From: Rhyacophila brunnea
Lineage: Eukaryota > Arthropoda > Insecta > Trichoptera > Rhyacophilidae
NCBI GenBank assembly: GCA_022495005.1
Contig: JAGYXB010001017.1
Location: 62,001 to 126,000 of the forward strand
DNA: 64,000 nt
Direction of reading: 5' to 3'
Part shown: positions 45,287 to 57,409 of the stretch, piece by piece
How positions within the stretch are numbered: the first letter of the stretch is position 1
Layout of the letters: the number at the start of each line of letters is the position of its first letter
Notes under the pieces: model-generated
The model's database searches: none
What the model was told of the DNA's origin: nothing
The model's input: only the letters and a program-made list of their open reading frames with translations
Position numbers and translations under genes: made by a program

Positions 45287-46260
45287 GCGAAAAGATAGTT
45301 TTTGAATTGCCATCTATTATTGTCAATTGTCATAAATGTATGTAGGTAGTCCTTTGGTTTCTCCTTAATTGGTGTTGCCATATTATATTTATGAGGATAA
45401 TTGTATTATAAATTATATGCGGAGACAGGCGGGTACAAAGGAAAACTATCCGTTAAAAAATATTATTGATATTTAAAGCGGCGGTGTTTACAAAACCAGG
45501 CAAGTGTTTGCGTAGCTTCAATTTTAGATACCCCTCCCCGCAGTTTTCCGGCTACATTCTCCATACCCAGACAATCCACATTTTGAGACTTGTGAAAGTA
45601 GTGGATCACTGCCAGTTTTTATACTGAATTGTAGATCACTGCTTACGTGCCTGATTACCACATCTTTCTGTAATTACTAATTAAGCATATTTTCTCACCA
45701 TTTTAGATACGTAATGCTGTTGACATCGAACCAATAAACTTAATTAACTGGTATTTTTGAAATAATGTAATATTTAAAAAAAAATCTAAAAACGCAGCTA
45801 AAAACGATTTGCAAAATCCCACTGAATTAATATCGCATTAATTTATGAAACATCCAAGTATTTTTTGGTGCCAGATAGAAATATGTCCTTGAGAGAAAGA
45901 TTCATTAGTTATATAAACTCTAAAAGTCTAAAACTTGTCAAAGTCTTGATTAATGTTCACTCCGTTAAAGTATTGTACATAAATTTAGAAATTCTTTCAG
46001 ATGTTACAACACCACGTTCTGCGATGACCATAAATAATATTTTACATAATTAATAATATTGACAATGACAATAATAAATATTAGCAATAATAAATTATAA
46101 TGTTCCAAAATCGAAAAAAAAATAAGAAACAATAGATAGATATCCACCTAATAAAATTACATTTTACACTATCATTTTTCTCGTTATGCCAAGTAGAACC
46201 CCATTTTTATAACAGTTCAGCTTATTTAAATTAGGAAACAAGTAATTATGTAATAAATCA
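45287..46260. other. intergenic stretch, nothing recognised
   Basis: AT-rich with a short GC-richer part at 45480-45640. No convincing coding, repeat end or structured element. Confidence 0.35.
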
Positions 46261-46269
46261 GGTGACAAT

Positions 46270-47110
46270 GGCTGTCTATTGAGCTAACCTTCTACCAACA
46301 GCAAGTATACGCCAAAACCTAGAAGCGGTGGAAGAATTTGTATAGTATCTAGGATCAGTGAAAAAAGCGAATGTGAAGCAGATTAGAAAAGAAGGCGCAC
46401 GCAGATTGCGAAAAATGCGATAGGTATAGATCGCGCAACCAGAGTTGGTGCGACACAGATACGAAAGATCGTGTGTATTGGTGAATTTCTGAAGAATAAA
46501 GTATTCTTTTACAGGCTGTTCCTTTTTTTAATGCGTCTGTGTGAGTATTCGTCCGCCTCAACTCTGGTTACGCGATCTATACCACTATGGAAGGATCGGC
46601 GAATTTCAATGATGTTTGTGCAAATATTAGTGTTCTCCATATGTTTGTACAGTGCCGAGACATGGACCCTGAGGGTAGGAGAGCGGAAGGCAATAAATTG
46701 TCGACTTCGAAATGTAGTGTTGGTGCCGAATGCTTCGTATTTCTTGATCAGAGCACAGGACGAACCAGTCAATAATCCAGAGACTAAACACTGAAGGAAC
46801 GGCTATTAATAATATTTCAACAACAATCGTTTGAGACGCATTCTGAAGATTTTTCGACATAACCGAATAACCTGGAGAGATTAGTAGTTTTGGATAGCCT
46901 CCAGAGAAGGCGAAGGAGAGGAAGAGCGTCGGAGTGGAGTGACAAAGCGAAGGAGCTTACTGGGAGCTTTCACTCCGCCATGAAAGAACCATAGAATCGA
47001 GGAGGGTGGACAGTCTTGGTCGCTCAGAGAGAAGATGACAGAATTTCAAAGTGGTCGATTCTCACCCATGAGGAAACGACCAAGAAGAGAAGTAAAAACT
47101 ATAACTAATT
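46270..47110 (+). mobile_element. degraded non-LTR retrotransposon reverse transcriptase fragment
   Basis: In changing frames the plus strand gives VEEFV.YLGS-like, LVFSICLYSAETWTLRVGER and, near 46915, GRRRRGRASEWSDKAKELTG, which are words of the reverse transcriptase C-terminal region of RTE/CR1-like LINEs. Heavily broken by stops and frameshifts and interrupted by the inverted repeat at 46427-46583. Confidence 0.65.
46427..46583. mobile_element. about 155-bp inverted-repeat insertion in the LINE fragment
   Basis: GGTATAGATCGCGCAACCAG and, inverted, GGTATAGATCGCGTAACCAG bound this piece, which separates two colinear parts of the LINE remnant. Confidence 0.45.
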
Positions 47111-47657
47111 TGCGTGAATCGACTTCAAAAAGTTAAATAATAATACAATTGTAAATTCGTTTGTTTGAAGGCCCCTTGTGAATATTTTGTCAATACGATA
47201 AACCGTAATTGGATGCTAAAAATTAGCAATATGTCGTCAGGATTTTTTTAATTCTTCAAGTGATTTTTTACTTTCAAAACTTATTTTTTAAATGTTAGTC
47301 TTTCTGAAGAAGTAACTGCCTCATCTGATTCTTGGAAAACCGCCACTGCGATGACCCAGTGGATTTTAGACTGGTCTTTTTATATCTCCAGAAGTGCCCT
47401 AAATATTTTATTTTGTACGTAAGTCCTTGAAAGAAGGAAAATTAACCGATACCATTTGGCGTATTCGTAACGGACAGAAAAGCTTTCGTATTCAATAGTG
47501 TATCTATCAATCAGTTATTTGTAGAAACGGTAAATTGTACGACTTAAAAAAATAACTAGAATTTACTTGAGATACAACATTTATTTGTAAACACCCACTT
47601 AGATTAAGTAAGGAAATTTTAAATGAATCCTAAATAGTATTTTTTATTGACCCTAGG

Positions 47658-48583
47658 CAGGGGCGTAACTAGGCGTCTTGGCACTCGCCAACACTTGTAT
47701 TTCTGATAGTGTTTCAACATGTATTTATATACGTAGTTAGATACTCAAATAAAAATGTATCTACCAAGAATATCTAGATACATATTATTATTAAGTGTTC
47801 GGTTACTATTGACAAATTTAAAAAAATACAAATGCATGAAAATACAAAATGAAAATATACGTGAAAATGCCTATAATGTGGGATGTAACATTAAAAAAAA
47901 AACAAATAAATAACACCAAATTTAATATTAATCTCAATATAACCAGCGCTCTAAATGGGAAAGTTTACGGACCGGAGCGCTCGACAGTTTTTTTTTTAAA
48001 GATATTTACATAGTTATCAAATTGTATGCGAATTTCATAAAGATAAGTGTGCTCGATTTTCTATTATATGGCCGATCTAGCTCAGACAGTCAACACAATT
48101 TTACTGATTTCACGAACAGGAACAGCGCTCCGATCTATTTCGAGCCCTGATTACAACACTTCATACGGGTAATTGTTTATATAGAAATAATAGTAAAACT
48201 TATATATAAAATGTAATCAATAAGAGAAAAGGTTTAAACTACAATAATAGTGCCGCGTGACTTAGACTTTTCATCATACTCATAAGTTCGTTTTGCTCTA
48301 GTCTACATTCTACTCTTAAAATTTCTCACAATCTGAGTACACTGCACTAACATTAGACGAGAGATTTAGAATTTATATTACACGCAGATGTCGGATTTTT
48401 TTTTAATAGATGGTGACGTGCCAATATTTCATTTCATGATATGAAGACTAAGAACGCATGACTATCATATTTTCTTTTTTACTTTAAATAAACAGATTTC
48501 TTACTGGTTCTTCTCCAGAAACTCCAGTTCTGTGTCTTAGCTTGGGGTGTGCCCGGAGCGGCCCATCCCTAGCTTCGCTCCTG
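47658..48583. mobile_element. putative hAT-like element, 926 bp
   Basis: Ends CAGGGGCGTAACTAGG and, inverted, CAGGAGCGAAGCTAGGG, the general form seen in hAT elements. Flanks ACCCTAGG and ACATTAAG agree at only five of eight positions. No coding sequence. Confidence 0.5.
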
Positions 48584-50200
48584 ACATTAAGTATGACACA
48601 ATGTTCTGTACACTACACAAAAAATGAAGTGACAAACGTGGCACTGTTGAACCGTTAAACGTAATATCTATTATCTATTATCTATTTAATTAATCAACTA
48701 AATCACCTTTTTAAATACTAATTACCTACGATTAGTTTCAATTAGGATCCGATTAATGAATTAGAATTCTGGTATTTCATAAATTATAGTTAGATTCTGG
48801 TATAAACAATTCATTAATTCTAGTTCGCTACGCTAAAACGGGAAAATGATTTTTTAAATCTATTTATTTGTCTCGTCATCATATACCGTTATTATGTTTA
48901 GTGTTATTTTTGAGAGGAATTTTAAAGTAGTAATCATTTACATATTATTTAAAATTCATATTTAATAACTAAGAGTATTAACCAAACAACATAATACAAT
49001 GAAAGAAACCTTGTTTTATTATTATGTAAATGTTATTTTAGCATTGACTTGTAAAATTATTGATTTACCTGAATTATTTATTAAGCAAAGCAGAATTCAA
49101 TCAATATCCATTTTTTCCAGGGAATGGATCCAACTGTTTGGGCATTCTTGTTACATGAATTATTTTAAGATACCATCCCATTAAAGGGATTCATTTTCTC
49201 TGTCACAGTCTGGAAATGGTGATTTAATTAAGCCTAAACATATGGGCCTCCATATATCCATATTATATCTTTTAATATCCATCTACTTAAGTATTCATTA
49301 TTTTTGTAAATTGAACTATCGCTGTGTTCATACCTTGCTTATTTTATGTATATAAGAATGCTACGTAGATGACACTGTCTCAATATATAAATCTTTTAAA
49401 ATATCTTTTACCGAACAGGAAATTTGAACAGTCCATTTTAACCATAAATGTAGATTACACTTATAATTTACGCTTCCGTTTAAATGATTTTGAAGCAAAG
49501 TTTTTTTTGTTCACACTATGATTTAATTTTATATTAAACATTAAGTTATATAAAACTAGTTATTTTTACTGCGTGGTATTTACAATATGTGACAATGCCC
49601 AAATTTTATCTTACCAACTATGAGATGATTGAAGTTCTTGTTATGGATGATGATGATGGATATATGTAGCAGACTTATTTATACAATAATTATTCACTGT
49701 ATTATCACAAATTAGTACTGCGATTAAGGCCCTCCCGACAGGTAAAATCCGCCTCTGACAAAATTATCAAATTAAATATTAAAAACAGCCAATAAAATAA
49801 ATCTATGTTATTTTGAATAATTTTGAAAAAACCAGCATTTTACAGTAAGCTAACATACATAATAATATTATGTATATTATATTATGCACAAAACTTTAAA
49901 AGCAGTTAGGTACTACCTACCTTAATAAGATATTAAGATTCGCGAAACCGTTTAACATGTTTTGAATACAGACCAATGACATAAATATAAATAATGAAAA
50001 ACAAGATAACATAACATGGTGGCTCTTGTCTTAGTAGTGGTGAAGAATTAAATTGTGTCACACGTTGATTTTTACATCATGGCAATAACTAAGTGTCAAC
50101 GGTGATATTATTTAGAATTGGTTACATTCGTGTAATGTTTTCCTTTTAGAATTTCGCGATTAACATTTGTTTGCTTAACTTAACTTTACTTAGTATATTA
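48584..50200. other. AT-rich stretch without recognised genes
   Basis: 48999-49184 (+) is open from MKETLFYYYVNVILALTCKI but looks like AT-rich chance. It contains acceptor-like TTATTTTAG (49033-49041). I see nothing else. Confidence 0.35.
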
Positions 50201-50204
50201 CTAC

Positions 50205-50525
50205 CATGGCTCCCACAAAGGGGGGTGGGCTGATAGGGCTCTAGCCTGTGGGCCCGGGCTTAGGGCGAGGCCGGCGTTTCGGGTCGATGCGCTAAGTAAG
50301 AGAAACACACACACATATATCGATAACTCAATAATTTAAGTGGATTGATTTATTATTTTTTTTGATAATACAAAAAGAACACTAAAAGTATACGGAATAC
50401 TCTTGGTTTTACCTCGCAGAACTCTGGGGCTCCACGGTATTCCATTTGGGGAACACTGCTATAGGTAAGGAGATCTTCGAAAGATCCTGACCTGGGGGCC
50501 GCTTTATGATATGGGGGGCATGATT
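50205..50525. repeat. internal fragment of hAT family P, diverged
   Basis: CATGGCTCCCACAAAGGGGG, GGCTCTAGCC..GGGCCCGGGC, GTCGATGCGCTAAGTAAGAG and CCTGACCTGGGGGCCGC match the shell of the composite elements. Ends absent. Confidence 0.55.
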
Positions 50526-51027
50526 ATTACCTACCTACTCCTATAAATGGAGTCTTTCTCAATAACTTGTGGCGTGTGGGCAATACAGTGCTCATTGCAG
50601 ACAGTCAGGAAGATTTACAAATGGCCTTTTTCAATTTTTCATTTACAAGGCCTGCAACAAATACGGTCTAAACATAAATACTAAAAAGACAAAATATACG
50701 AGTAAAATCAAGTCCCATATAGTTGTCAAAACTGTGAAGTTAATAGAATTCCCTGGAGAAAACACATTCCATTGTATACTTTGGTTACACTCTGGGTGAT
50801 AACTGGAACCATACCATTGAATTGAAATGCATTTGACTGAGAAAACAGTAATATATAAAATATAAAAGAAAAATATATATACTTATACATACATATATTA
50901 TTTTTAACATTACAACAGGCCTAAAGGCCCAACGATGGTTTAGTTTAACAGTAGTGTAGGTATTTAGTGATAGAAGTGAAATAATCGCAATCACCAAGTC
51001 TGAGAAAATCAAATAAATATATTGTGA

Positions 51028-51100
51028 TCTCACCGGGTCGAACCCGGAACTCTCGGATAAAAGTTCAGCGTCCTACGCACTGCACCATGACCTAAACCGG
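51028..51100 (-). repeat. tRNA-derived SINE head, minus strand
   Basis: Reverse complement reads GGTCATGGTGCAGTGCGTAGG (A-box) and CCGGGTTCGACCCGG (B-box at 51034-51047), with an anticodon-arm-like CTGAACTTTTATCCGAG between. It resembles tRNA-Lys but has no paired acceptor stem, so a SINE head is preferred over a tRNA gene. Confidence 0.5.
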
Positions 51101-51124
51101 GTAGGTACTCGGAATGGGAATGGT

Positions 51125-51500
51125 AAGATATGTCTTTTCAGTCCCATTATATTATGATGTGGATGCGTGGACACTCACAGAAACAGCGCTTAGGGAACTT
51201 GAAACTTTCGAAATGTGGGTCCGTATCAGCTGGAAAGGAAAGACACGATTACAAATGTCATGGCGATGTCGAGGATGAAAAGTAATGAAGAAATAATCAG
51301 ATAAATTAAAATAAGAAAGTTGGCATACTTTGGCTTACTGAGATACTGAGACTTGTGCATCTTTTCATTGAAGGCAAGATCTCTGGTAAGCAAGGCCCTG
51401 GTAGAAAAATAACGTCTTGGCTTAAGAACCTTAGAGACCGGTTTGAGCTCAACACCATATCGACTACATCCCTATTTTAGAGCACCGAAGGATAGGAAGA
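51125..51500 (+). mobile_element. degraded non-LTR retrotransposon 3' coding fragment
   Basis: Plus-strand pieces DAWTLTETALRELETFEMWV, KIRKLAYFGL and an ISWLKN-like RLGLRTLE region follow the order of the end of LINE reverse transcriptases, broken by stops. Confidence 0.6.
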
Positions 51501-51944
51501 GAATGTCAAAACATATCGCAGATGGTCGATCACACCCAAGGCCTGAACAAAAACAAACCATAAGTGTGAATGAGAAAGCATTCGGCACGCTTATATCTCC
51601 GCAATATGCGTTGGAGTAAGATAAAATTTCTACGGCTGAATTAAATACTTTTTGGGAACGTCACCGGTAAATATTGATTTGACTGATTACATTAATTTAA
51701 AAACTGCGAGCACGTGTTGCTGAAATTTATTGTTTTTGTGTTAAATATAAAGTTAGTGATAATTATTTTTAGTTAATTTAGTAGAAAATATGTTTAACTA
51801 TGTTGTGTTTAAATTTGATAGCCGTATTGAGAAGCAACATGATGGTATAACGTTTCATAGTTAAGTTATTAATAATAAAATTGAGGTTCTACTCTGCGTA
51901 ATACGCGAGAAACACGGCTTCATTTTGCCGAACAATAGCAATTT

Positions 51945-52440
51945 CAATTTATTTATTTATTTTACATATTGTGGACATTACAAATTATAAGTTTAAGACG
52001 TTCACAACATGACATTTAGAAACAAAGAAATATTATTAAAACAGTTTTATGTACAGTATAAATGTGTAAATGCAAAAAATATTAAGTATATAGGTACAAG
52101 GAAGTACACCGGATGGGTTAAGCAGACCCTATTTTAAGAATTTAAAAAACAACGTCCACCTAAATTCACCTTACGTAAGTGGAATATATCAATATCCGAA
52201 GCGATTTCATTAAACATGGTTATTGCCCTCCCAATTGGCATTACTAATGGCAGGTTAGTTCTGCACCGTGGGAGAACAAACAACGGATGCCCTCGATTCC
52301 TAAGGTAATTATCAGAGACACACAAGCCAACACCACCAAGAATGGCAGAGTTCACATTTACGCCGCGTATAAGTCTGAAAAAATATGTAGCTCTGGTGGG
52401 ATCCTCGAATATACCGTTCCTTCTCGTGGAATCCTAGAAG
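51945..52440 (-). mobile_element. 5'-truncated Jockey-like LINE 3' end
   Basis: On the minus strand 52134-52355 encodes NYLRNRGHPLFVLPRCRTNL, then MPIGRAITMFNEIASDIDIF, which resembles the C-terminus of Jockey-type reverse transcriptase proteins. A 3' UTR follows, ending in repeated AAATAAATAAATAAA at about 51948-51962. The 5' end is lost. Confidence 0.65.
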
Positions 52441-53141
52441 ATAGCAAGATGTCTCGTAAAATTCTCGAGCCTCATCAGAATATTTCATATGGCGTTCCGG
52501 TTCAAAATATTTTGAAAAAATAATAATATAGTTATCTTTCTATTAAACAATGATTTTACTGGTTGAAAAACCCTGATTATTGTTCCTACATAATAATATG
52601 TTGATACGAAAAATGGGTGCCACAATTAGCCAAGCTAAAATTTTGTTCTTGGAAATGCATCGAGCTAGGTAGGTATATTTTTTCCCAACAATGCATATCT
52701 GACAACCCATGTGTCTAATAATAAAATATAAAAGTTTTTATTGAAGAAAGCACCTTAGATTTATTGCTCTCTTCCGTTTTCTTATAATACAATATGAGAT
52801 AATAGTATATTAGTATAACAATGTTTTTTTGCGTGCAGACAAAATCACAAAATACATCATTTATTTAGGGTACCTGGTATTATGGGTATAGATTATAGAA
52901 GGACGTAAGGTAGATGGTTTGTGAAATACAAAAGTATCATGATGCAGTCAATCCACTTTTCGAATATTCACGTCATTCTTATAATAATAATTATACAATG
53001 GAAAATGTGTTAGGCACTCATAAAACCATTGCAGTGGGTCTATTCTATACTTATCGAACACTAAAGTGATAAATAGTATCAAACTTAGGGTAGGTTTGTA
53101 TCAAAATATTAGCACTTATTGTAACAATTACACGAAGTTGG

Positions 53142-53226
53142 TTTTTATTGTTGCAATAAGTGCGATATTTTAACAGCAGCAAGATAGGTGCTGTTAAAAT
53201 ATAGCACTTATTGCAACAATAAAAAA
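53142..53226. repeat. near-perfect hairpin with about 37-bp arms
   Basis: TTTTTATTGTTGCAATAAGTG and ATATTTTAACAGCA pair with TGCTGTTAAAATAT and CACTTATTGCAACAATAAAAA around a loop of about 10 nt. It directly precedes the 114-bp tandem array and may be a tiny MITE. Confidence 0.65.
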
Positions 53227-54110
53227 CAATTTTCACCTATTTATTACTACGCTTAAAATAATATTCATATCGCATATTTTGAAAAAAATGTATCAGGCTC
53301 GCATAGAACTCTGCAGGTAGATTGTTTTAAAAAAATGGTAATGTCTTCTAGAATTTACGCCTAGCTTAAAATAATATTCATATCGCATATTTAAAAAAAA
53401 AGTATTAGGCTCGCATAAGATCCTGCAGGTAGATTGTTTATGAAGAAATGTCAATGTCTTCTAAAATTTTCACCTATCTTAAAATAATATTCATATCGCA
53501 TATTTTGAAAAAAATGTATCAGGCTCGCATAGAACCCTGCAGGTAGATTGTTTTTAAAAAAATGGCAATGTCTTCTAAAATTTTCACCTATCTTAAAATA
53601 ATATTCATATCGCATATTTTGAAAAAAAATGTATCAGGGTCGCATAGAACCCTGCAGGTAGATTGTTTTTTTAAAAAATGGCAATGTCTTCTAAAATTTT
53701 CACCTATCTCAAAAAAATATTCATATCGCATATTTTGAAAAAAATGTATCAGGCTCGCATAGAACCCTGCAGGTAGATTGTTTTTAAAAAAATGGCAATG
53801 TCTTCTAAAATATTCACCTATCTTTAAATAATATTCATATCGCATATTTTGAAAAAAATGTATCAGGCTCGCATAGAACCCTGCAGGTAGATTGTTTTAA
53901 AAAAATAACAATTTCTTCTAGAATTTTCACCTAGCTTAAAATAATATACATATCGCATTTTTTTTAAAAAATGTATTAGGCTTGCATAAGATCCTGCAGG
54001 TAGTTTGTTTATGAATAAATGACAATGCCTTCTACAATTTTCACCTATTTATTACTACGCTAAAAATAATATTGATATTCCATATTTTAAAAAAATGTAT
54101 TAGGCTTTCA
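53226..54110. repeat. tandem array of about 114-bp units, eight copies
   Basis: The marker AAAATAATATTCATATCGCAT recurs near 53252, 53366, 53480, 53594, 53711, 53824, 53936 and 54062, spacing 112-126 bp. Each unit carries CTGCAGGTAG.TTGTTT and CAATGTCTTCTAAAATTTTC. Copies at the edges are more diverged, and isolated relatives (TTAGGCACTCATAAAAC) lie at 53010-53035, 54205-54225 and 54490-54510. The minus-strand open frame across several units is only a by-product of unit lengths divisible by three. Confidence 0.85.
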
Positions 54111-54615
54111 TAATATAGATAAGGTAGATTGTTTGTAAACAAAATATAAAATCATCATAATGTTCTATTTTTCAAATATTATCGATGCACTGGAAAAAAT
54201 GTATTAGGCACTCATAAACTTATGTAGGTATATATTGCTTTATAATCAATTAAAGACAATTCGTTTTTGATTATTGTTTAATAGTTACCATGGTAATTTC
54301 TTTTAGAATTTTCGCATTCTTACTAAATTTAAATAATGAATAAAGATATTTTCATACTAGGCGAATGTATTAGGTTCTTATAAAATCCCTGTATAGTGTA
54401 GGTAGTAGATGATGATTTATGAAATACAAAAGTAGGTGTCATGATACTATTTACTTTAGTCTACATTCTTATAAAAGCACTGGAAAATGTCTAGGCACTC
54501 ATAGAACCCAGGCGATGCTTTTTTTTGAAATTATACATTGGCGCGTTTAGGAAAACAGATCAGAGTGTATTTTTCGCGTGTGACCAGCCGCGATGTAACA
54601 TATATTTTTTATAAT

Positions 54616-56519
54616 TTACTAGCTGAAGTACCCGGCTTCGCACAGGGTCGCTTCGTGGGTATATTTATCTTAGATATTTAAAAAATAATAAGAGGTAATT
54701 GTTTTTTAGATATTAAAATATCTGTGTTATACAATATGGCAATATGAAAATAATTCTAATAGGAGTAAATGTCAAACAAAAGACCACTAAATTAAAATCG
54801 AATCCAAAATATGCAAACGTTATTAACGTTATTAATATGTAGTAAAAAAAATCAAAATTGCATTGAAAAAACAAACAATAAACGTTGTATTTTATATAAT
54901 ACTAATTTAGAAACCTTTGCGGGCGTGCGCACAACAACTGGTCAAAATTTCATCACAATCGGATGAATGGCATAAGAACGCATACAAATAGAAGAAGAAA
55001 AAGATGATTCAGAAACCTTTGCGGGCAACACTTGATCAAAATTTCATTGCAATCGGATGAATGGTATAGGAACGCATACGAATAGAAGAAGAAGATGATT
55101 TTCTAATTCAGAAATCTTCGTGGGCATGCGCACGACAACTCACCAAAGGTTCATTGCAATTGCAATTGGATGAATGGTATAAGAACGAATACGAATAGAA
55201 GAAGATAGAATAGAAGAAAAAGAAGAAGAAAATGGTTATATCAATTCAGAAACCTTTGCGGGCGTGAACACAACACTTAATCAAATTTTCATTGCAATCG
55301 GATGAATGGTATAGGAACGCATACGTATAGAAAGAGAAGCAGATGGTTGTACTAATTCAGAACCCTTCGCGGGCGTGCTCACAACAACTGGTCAAAATTT
55401 CATTGCAATCGGATGAATGGTATAGGAACGCATAGAAATAGAAGAATATAGAATATAAGAAGAAGATGGTTGTACTAATTCAGAAACCTTCGCGGGTGTT
55501 GGCACAATTACTGATGAAAATTTTATTGCAATCGGATGAATAGAATAGAAACGAACACGAATAGAAGAATATAGAATAGAAGAAGAAGAAGATAGTTGTA
55601 CTAATTCAAAAACCATTGCGGGTGTTACCACAACAACTGACGAAGGTTTCATCGCAATCGGATGAATGGTATAAGGACCATACGAATAAAAGAAGATAGA
55701 ATGAAGAAGAAAAAGAAGATGGTTGTACTATTTCAGAAACCTTTGCGGATGTTAACACAACAACTGAAGAAGGTTTCATCGCAATAGGATGACTGGTATA
55801 GGAACCATACGAATAAAAGAAGATAGAATGAAGAAGATGAAGAAAGTGATGATTTTTCTAATTCAGAAACCTTTATGGGTGTGCATACAACCACTTACCA
55901 AAATTTTATTGCAATCGGATGAATGGTATAGGAACCATACAAATAAAAAAAGATAGAATGGAGAAGAAGAAGAAGATGATAATTTTTCTAATTCAAAAAC
56001 CTTTATGGGTGTGCATACAACCACTTAAAATTCCATTGCCATCGGATGAATGGTATAGGAACCATACGAATAAAAGAAAATAGAATGAAGAAGAAGAAGA
56101 AGCTGATAATTTTTCTAATTCAGAAACCTTTATGGGTGTGCATGCAACCACTTACCAAAATTTCATCGCAATCGGATGAATGGTATAGGAACCATACGAA
56201 TAAAAAAAAATAGAATGAAGAAGAAGAAGAAGATGATGATTTTTCTAATTCAGAAACCTTCATGGGTATGCATACAACCACTTACCAAAATTTCATCGCA
56301 ATCGGATGAATGGTATAGGAACCATACGAATAAAAGAAAATAGAATGAAGAAGAAGAAGAAGTTGATGATTTTTCTAATTCAGAAACCTTCATGGGTATG
56401 CATACAACCACTTACCAAAATTTCATCGCAATCGGATGAATGGTATAGGAACGCATACGGGACAGACAGATAGACAGACAGACAGACAGACAGACATTCA
56501 TTTTTATATATTAGTATAG
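54616..56519 (+). mobile_element. microsatellite-tailed element with expanded internal tandem repeats
   Basis: Starts ACTAGCTGAAGTACCCGGC and ends in a (GACA)n run (56460-56498) plus TTTTTATATATTAGTATAG. Between them about 13 tandem units of roughly 95-130 bp share TTCATCGCAATCGGATGAAT and GGTATAGGAACGCATACG, followed by purine-rich GAAGAAGAAG of varying length. Units start near 54906, 55009, 55107, 55242 and then about every 120 bp to 56373. Helentron-associated (HINE/mini-me/DINE-1) elements have central tandem repeats and a microsatellite; the assignment is tentative. Confidence 0.6.
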
Positions 56520-56650
56520 CCTATACTCTTTGCGCAAGTGCAAGCAATAAGTTGACAAAGTTTTATCGCAATCGGATGAACGGTATGGCTGCGCATTAAA
56601 TACGAACAAACAAACACACAAACACACAAATATTAATTTTTATATATTAG
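56519..56650 (+). repeat. truncated second copy of the microsatellite-tailed element
   Basis: CTTTGCGCAAGTGCAAGC, TATCGCAATCGGATGAACGG and the ending TTTTTATATATTAGATA repeat the 3' part of the preceding element, with ACAAACAAACACACAAAC replacing the GACA run. Confidence 0.55.
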
Positions 56651-57032
56651 ATATTGCATTCTGGTTGCGTAATACTTTGAAATATTTATCGCTGTGTTAG
56701 GCGGAATAAAATAATTTTAAACCAGCGGCACTCAAATAATGGCCTTTTTCTGACTGTGTAATTTAACAAGATAATTAAAATAGTAATAGTAAATAATATT
56801 AATAAACACGGAATTAAGCAACAAGATAATTTTAAACCAGCGGCACTCCAATTCAACTTCTTACCAATAAGAAAAACAAATAATTTGGATAGTTCGATGA
56901 ACCAAATAAACACTTTTATTTATTTTGTGAACCTGATTCTAAATCACCACACCAGAGCTAGCCGAAGAATCTAGGTTATTACAAGTTTTGTTTTTGTTTA
57001 GACGCCAAAGAAGAATAACTTCTAACGCGCGT

Positions 57033-57329
57033 TCATAAGTACACACACCGATTTTTGCAATATTTTTGTATGTTTGAAACTAAATACTGTAATCTTAGCT
57101 CAAATTTTGTGGTGTGAATACGCAAAATAGATGCGATATGGTTGTCTGTTAATTTTGATCTTAAGTTTGATTTATTAATGCTCATTGTAGAAAATGTTTT
57201 TTCACAAATATAGGTACTTCCAAATAAAAAAGCGTTTTTAACTATATTTGGATATACCTCAAGTAAAAGTCCTTTGTAGAATTCAATTAAAATCTTAAGA
57301 TGTTTTTTTACTTCCACGTTCTCTTGCAA
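57033..57329 (-). pseudogene. hAT transposase C-terminal fragment
   Basis: The minus strand encodes 98 residues containing YPNIVKNAFLFGSTYICEKT, FSTMSINKSNLRSKLTDNHI and SILRIHTTKFE. The pattern YP..........FGSTY.CE..FS.M...KS..RS.LTD.H is the hAT dimerisation region. The catalytic core is missing. Nearby CCAGCGGCACTCAA occurs twice, at 56721 and 56838, perhaps remnants of element ends. Confidence 0.75.
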
Positions 57330-57409
57330 ATCTATTTATTAAAACTGCATATTTACGGAAATAGCGTCTGTTTTACATAAAAAATGATCTTGAAAAATAG
57401 ATCCTTAGC

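Noticed and set aside
51028..51100. tRNA-Lys gene on the minus strand
   Set aside because: Good B-box arm and Lys-like anticodon loop, but no matching acceptor stem; treated as SINE-derived.
53588..53845. Minus-strand 85-codon repetitive open frame
   Set aside because: It is produced by tandem units of 114 and 117 bp, multiples of three; no start context or known domain.
55392..55652. Minus-strand 86-codon Ser/Pro-rich frame
   Set aside because: It arises from the tandem units of the microsatellite-tailed element.
53226..56519. CRISPR array, considered because of regular repeats
   Set aside because: Units are long (about 95-130 bp), without short unique spacers, in eukaryotic DNA; these are tandem repeats.
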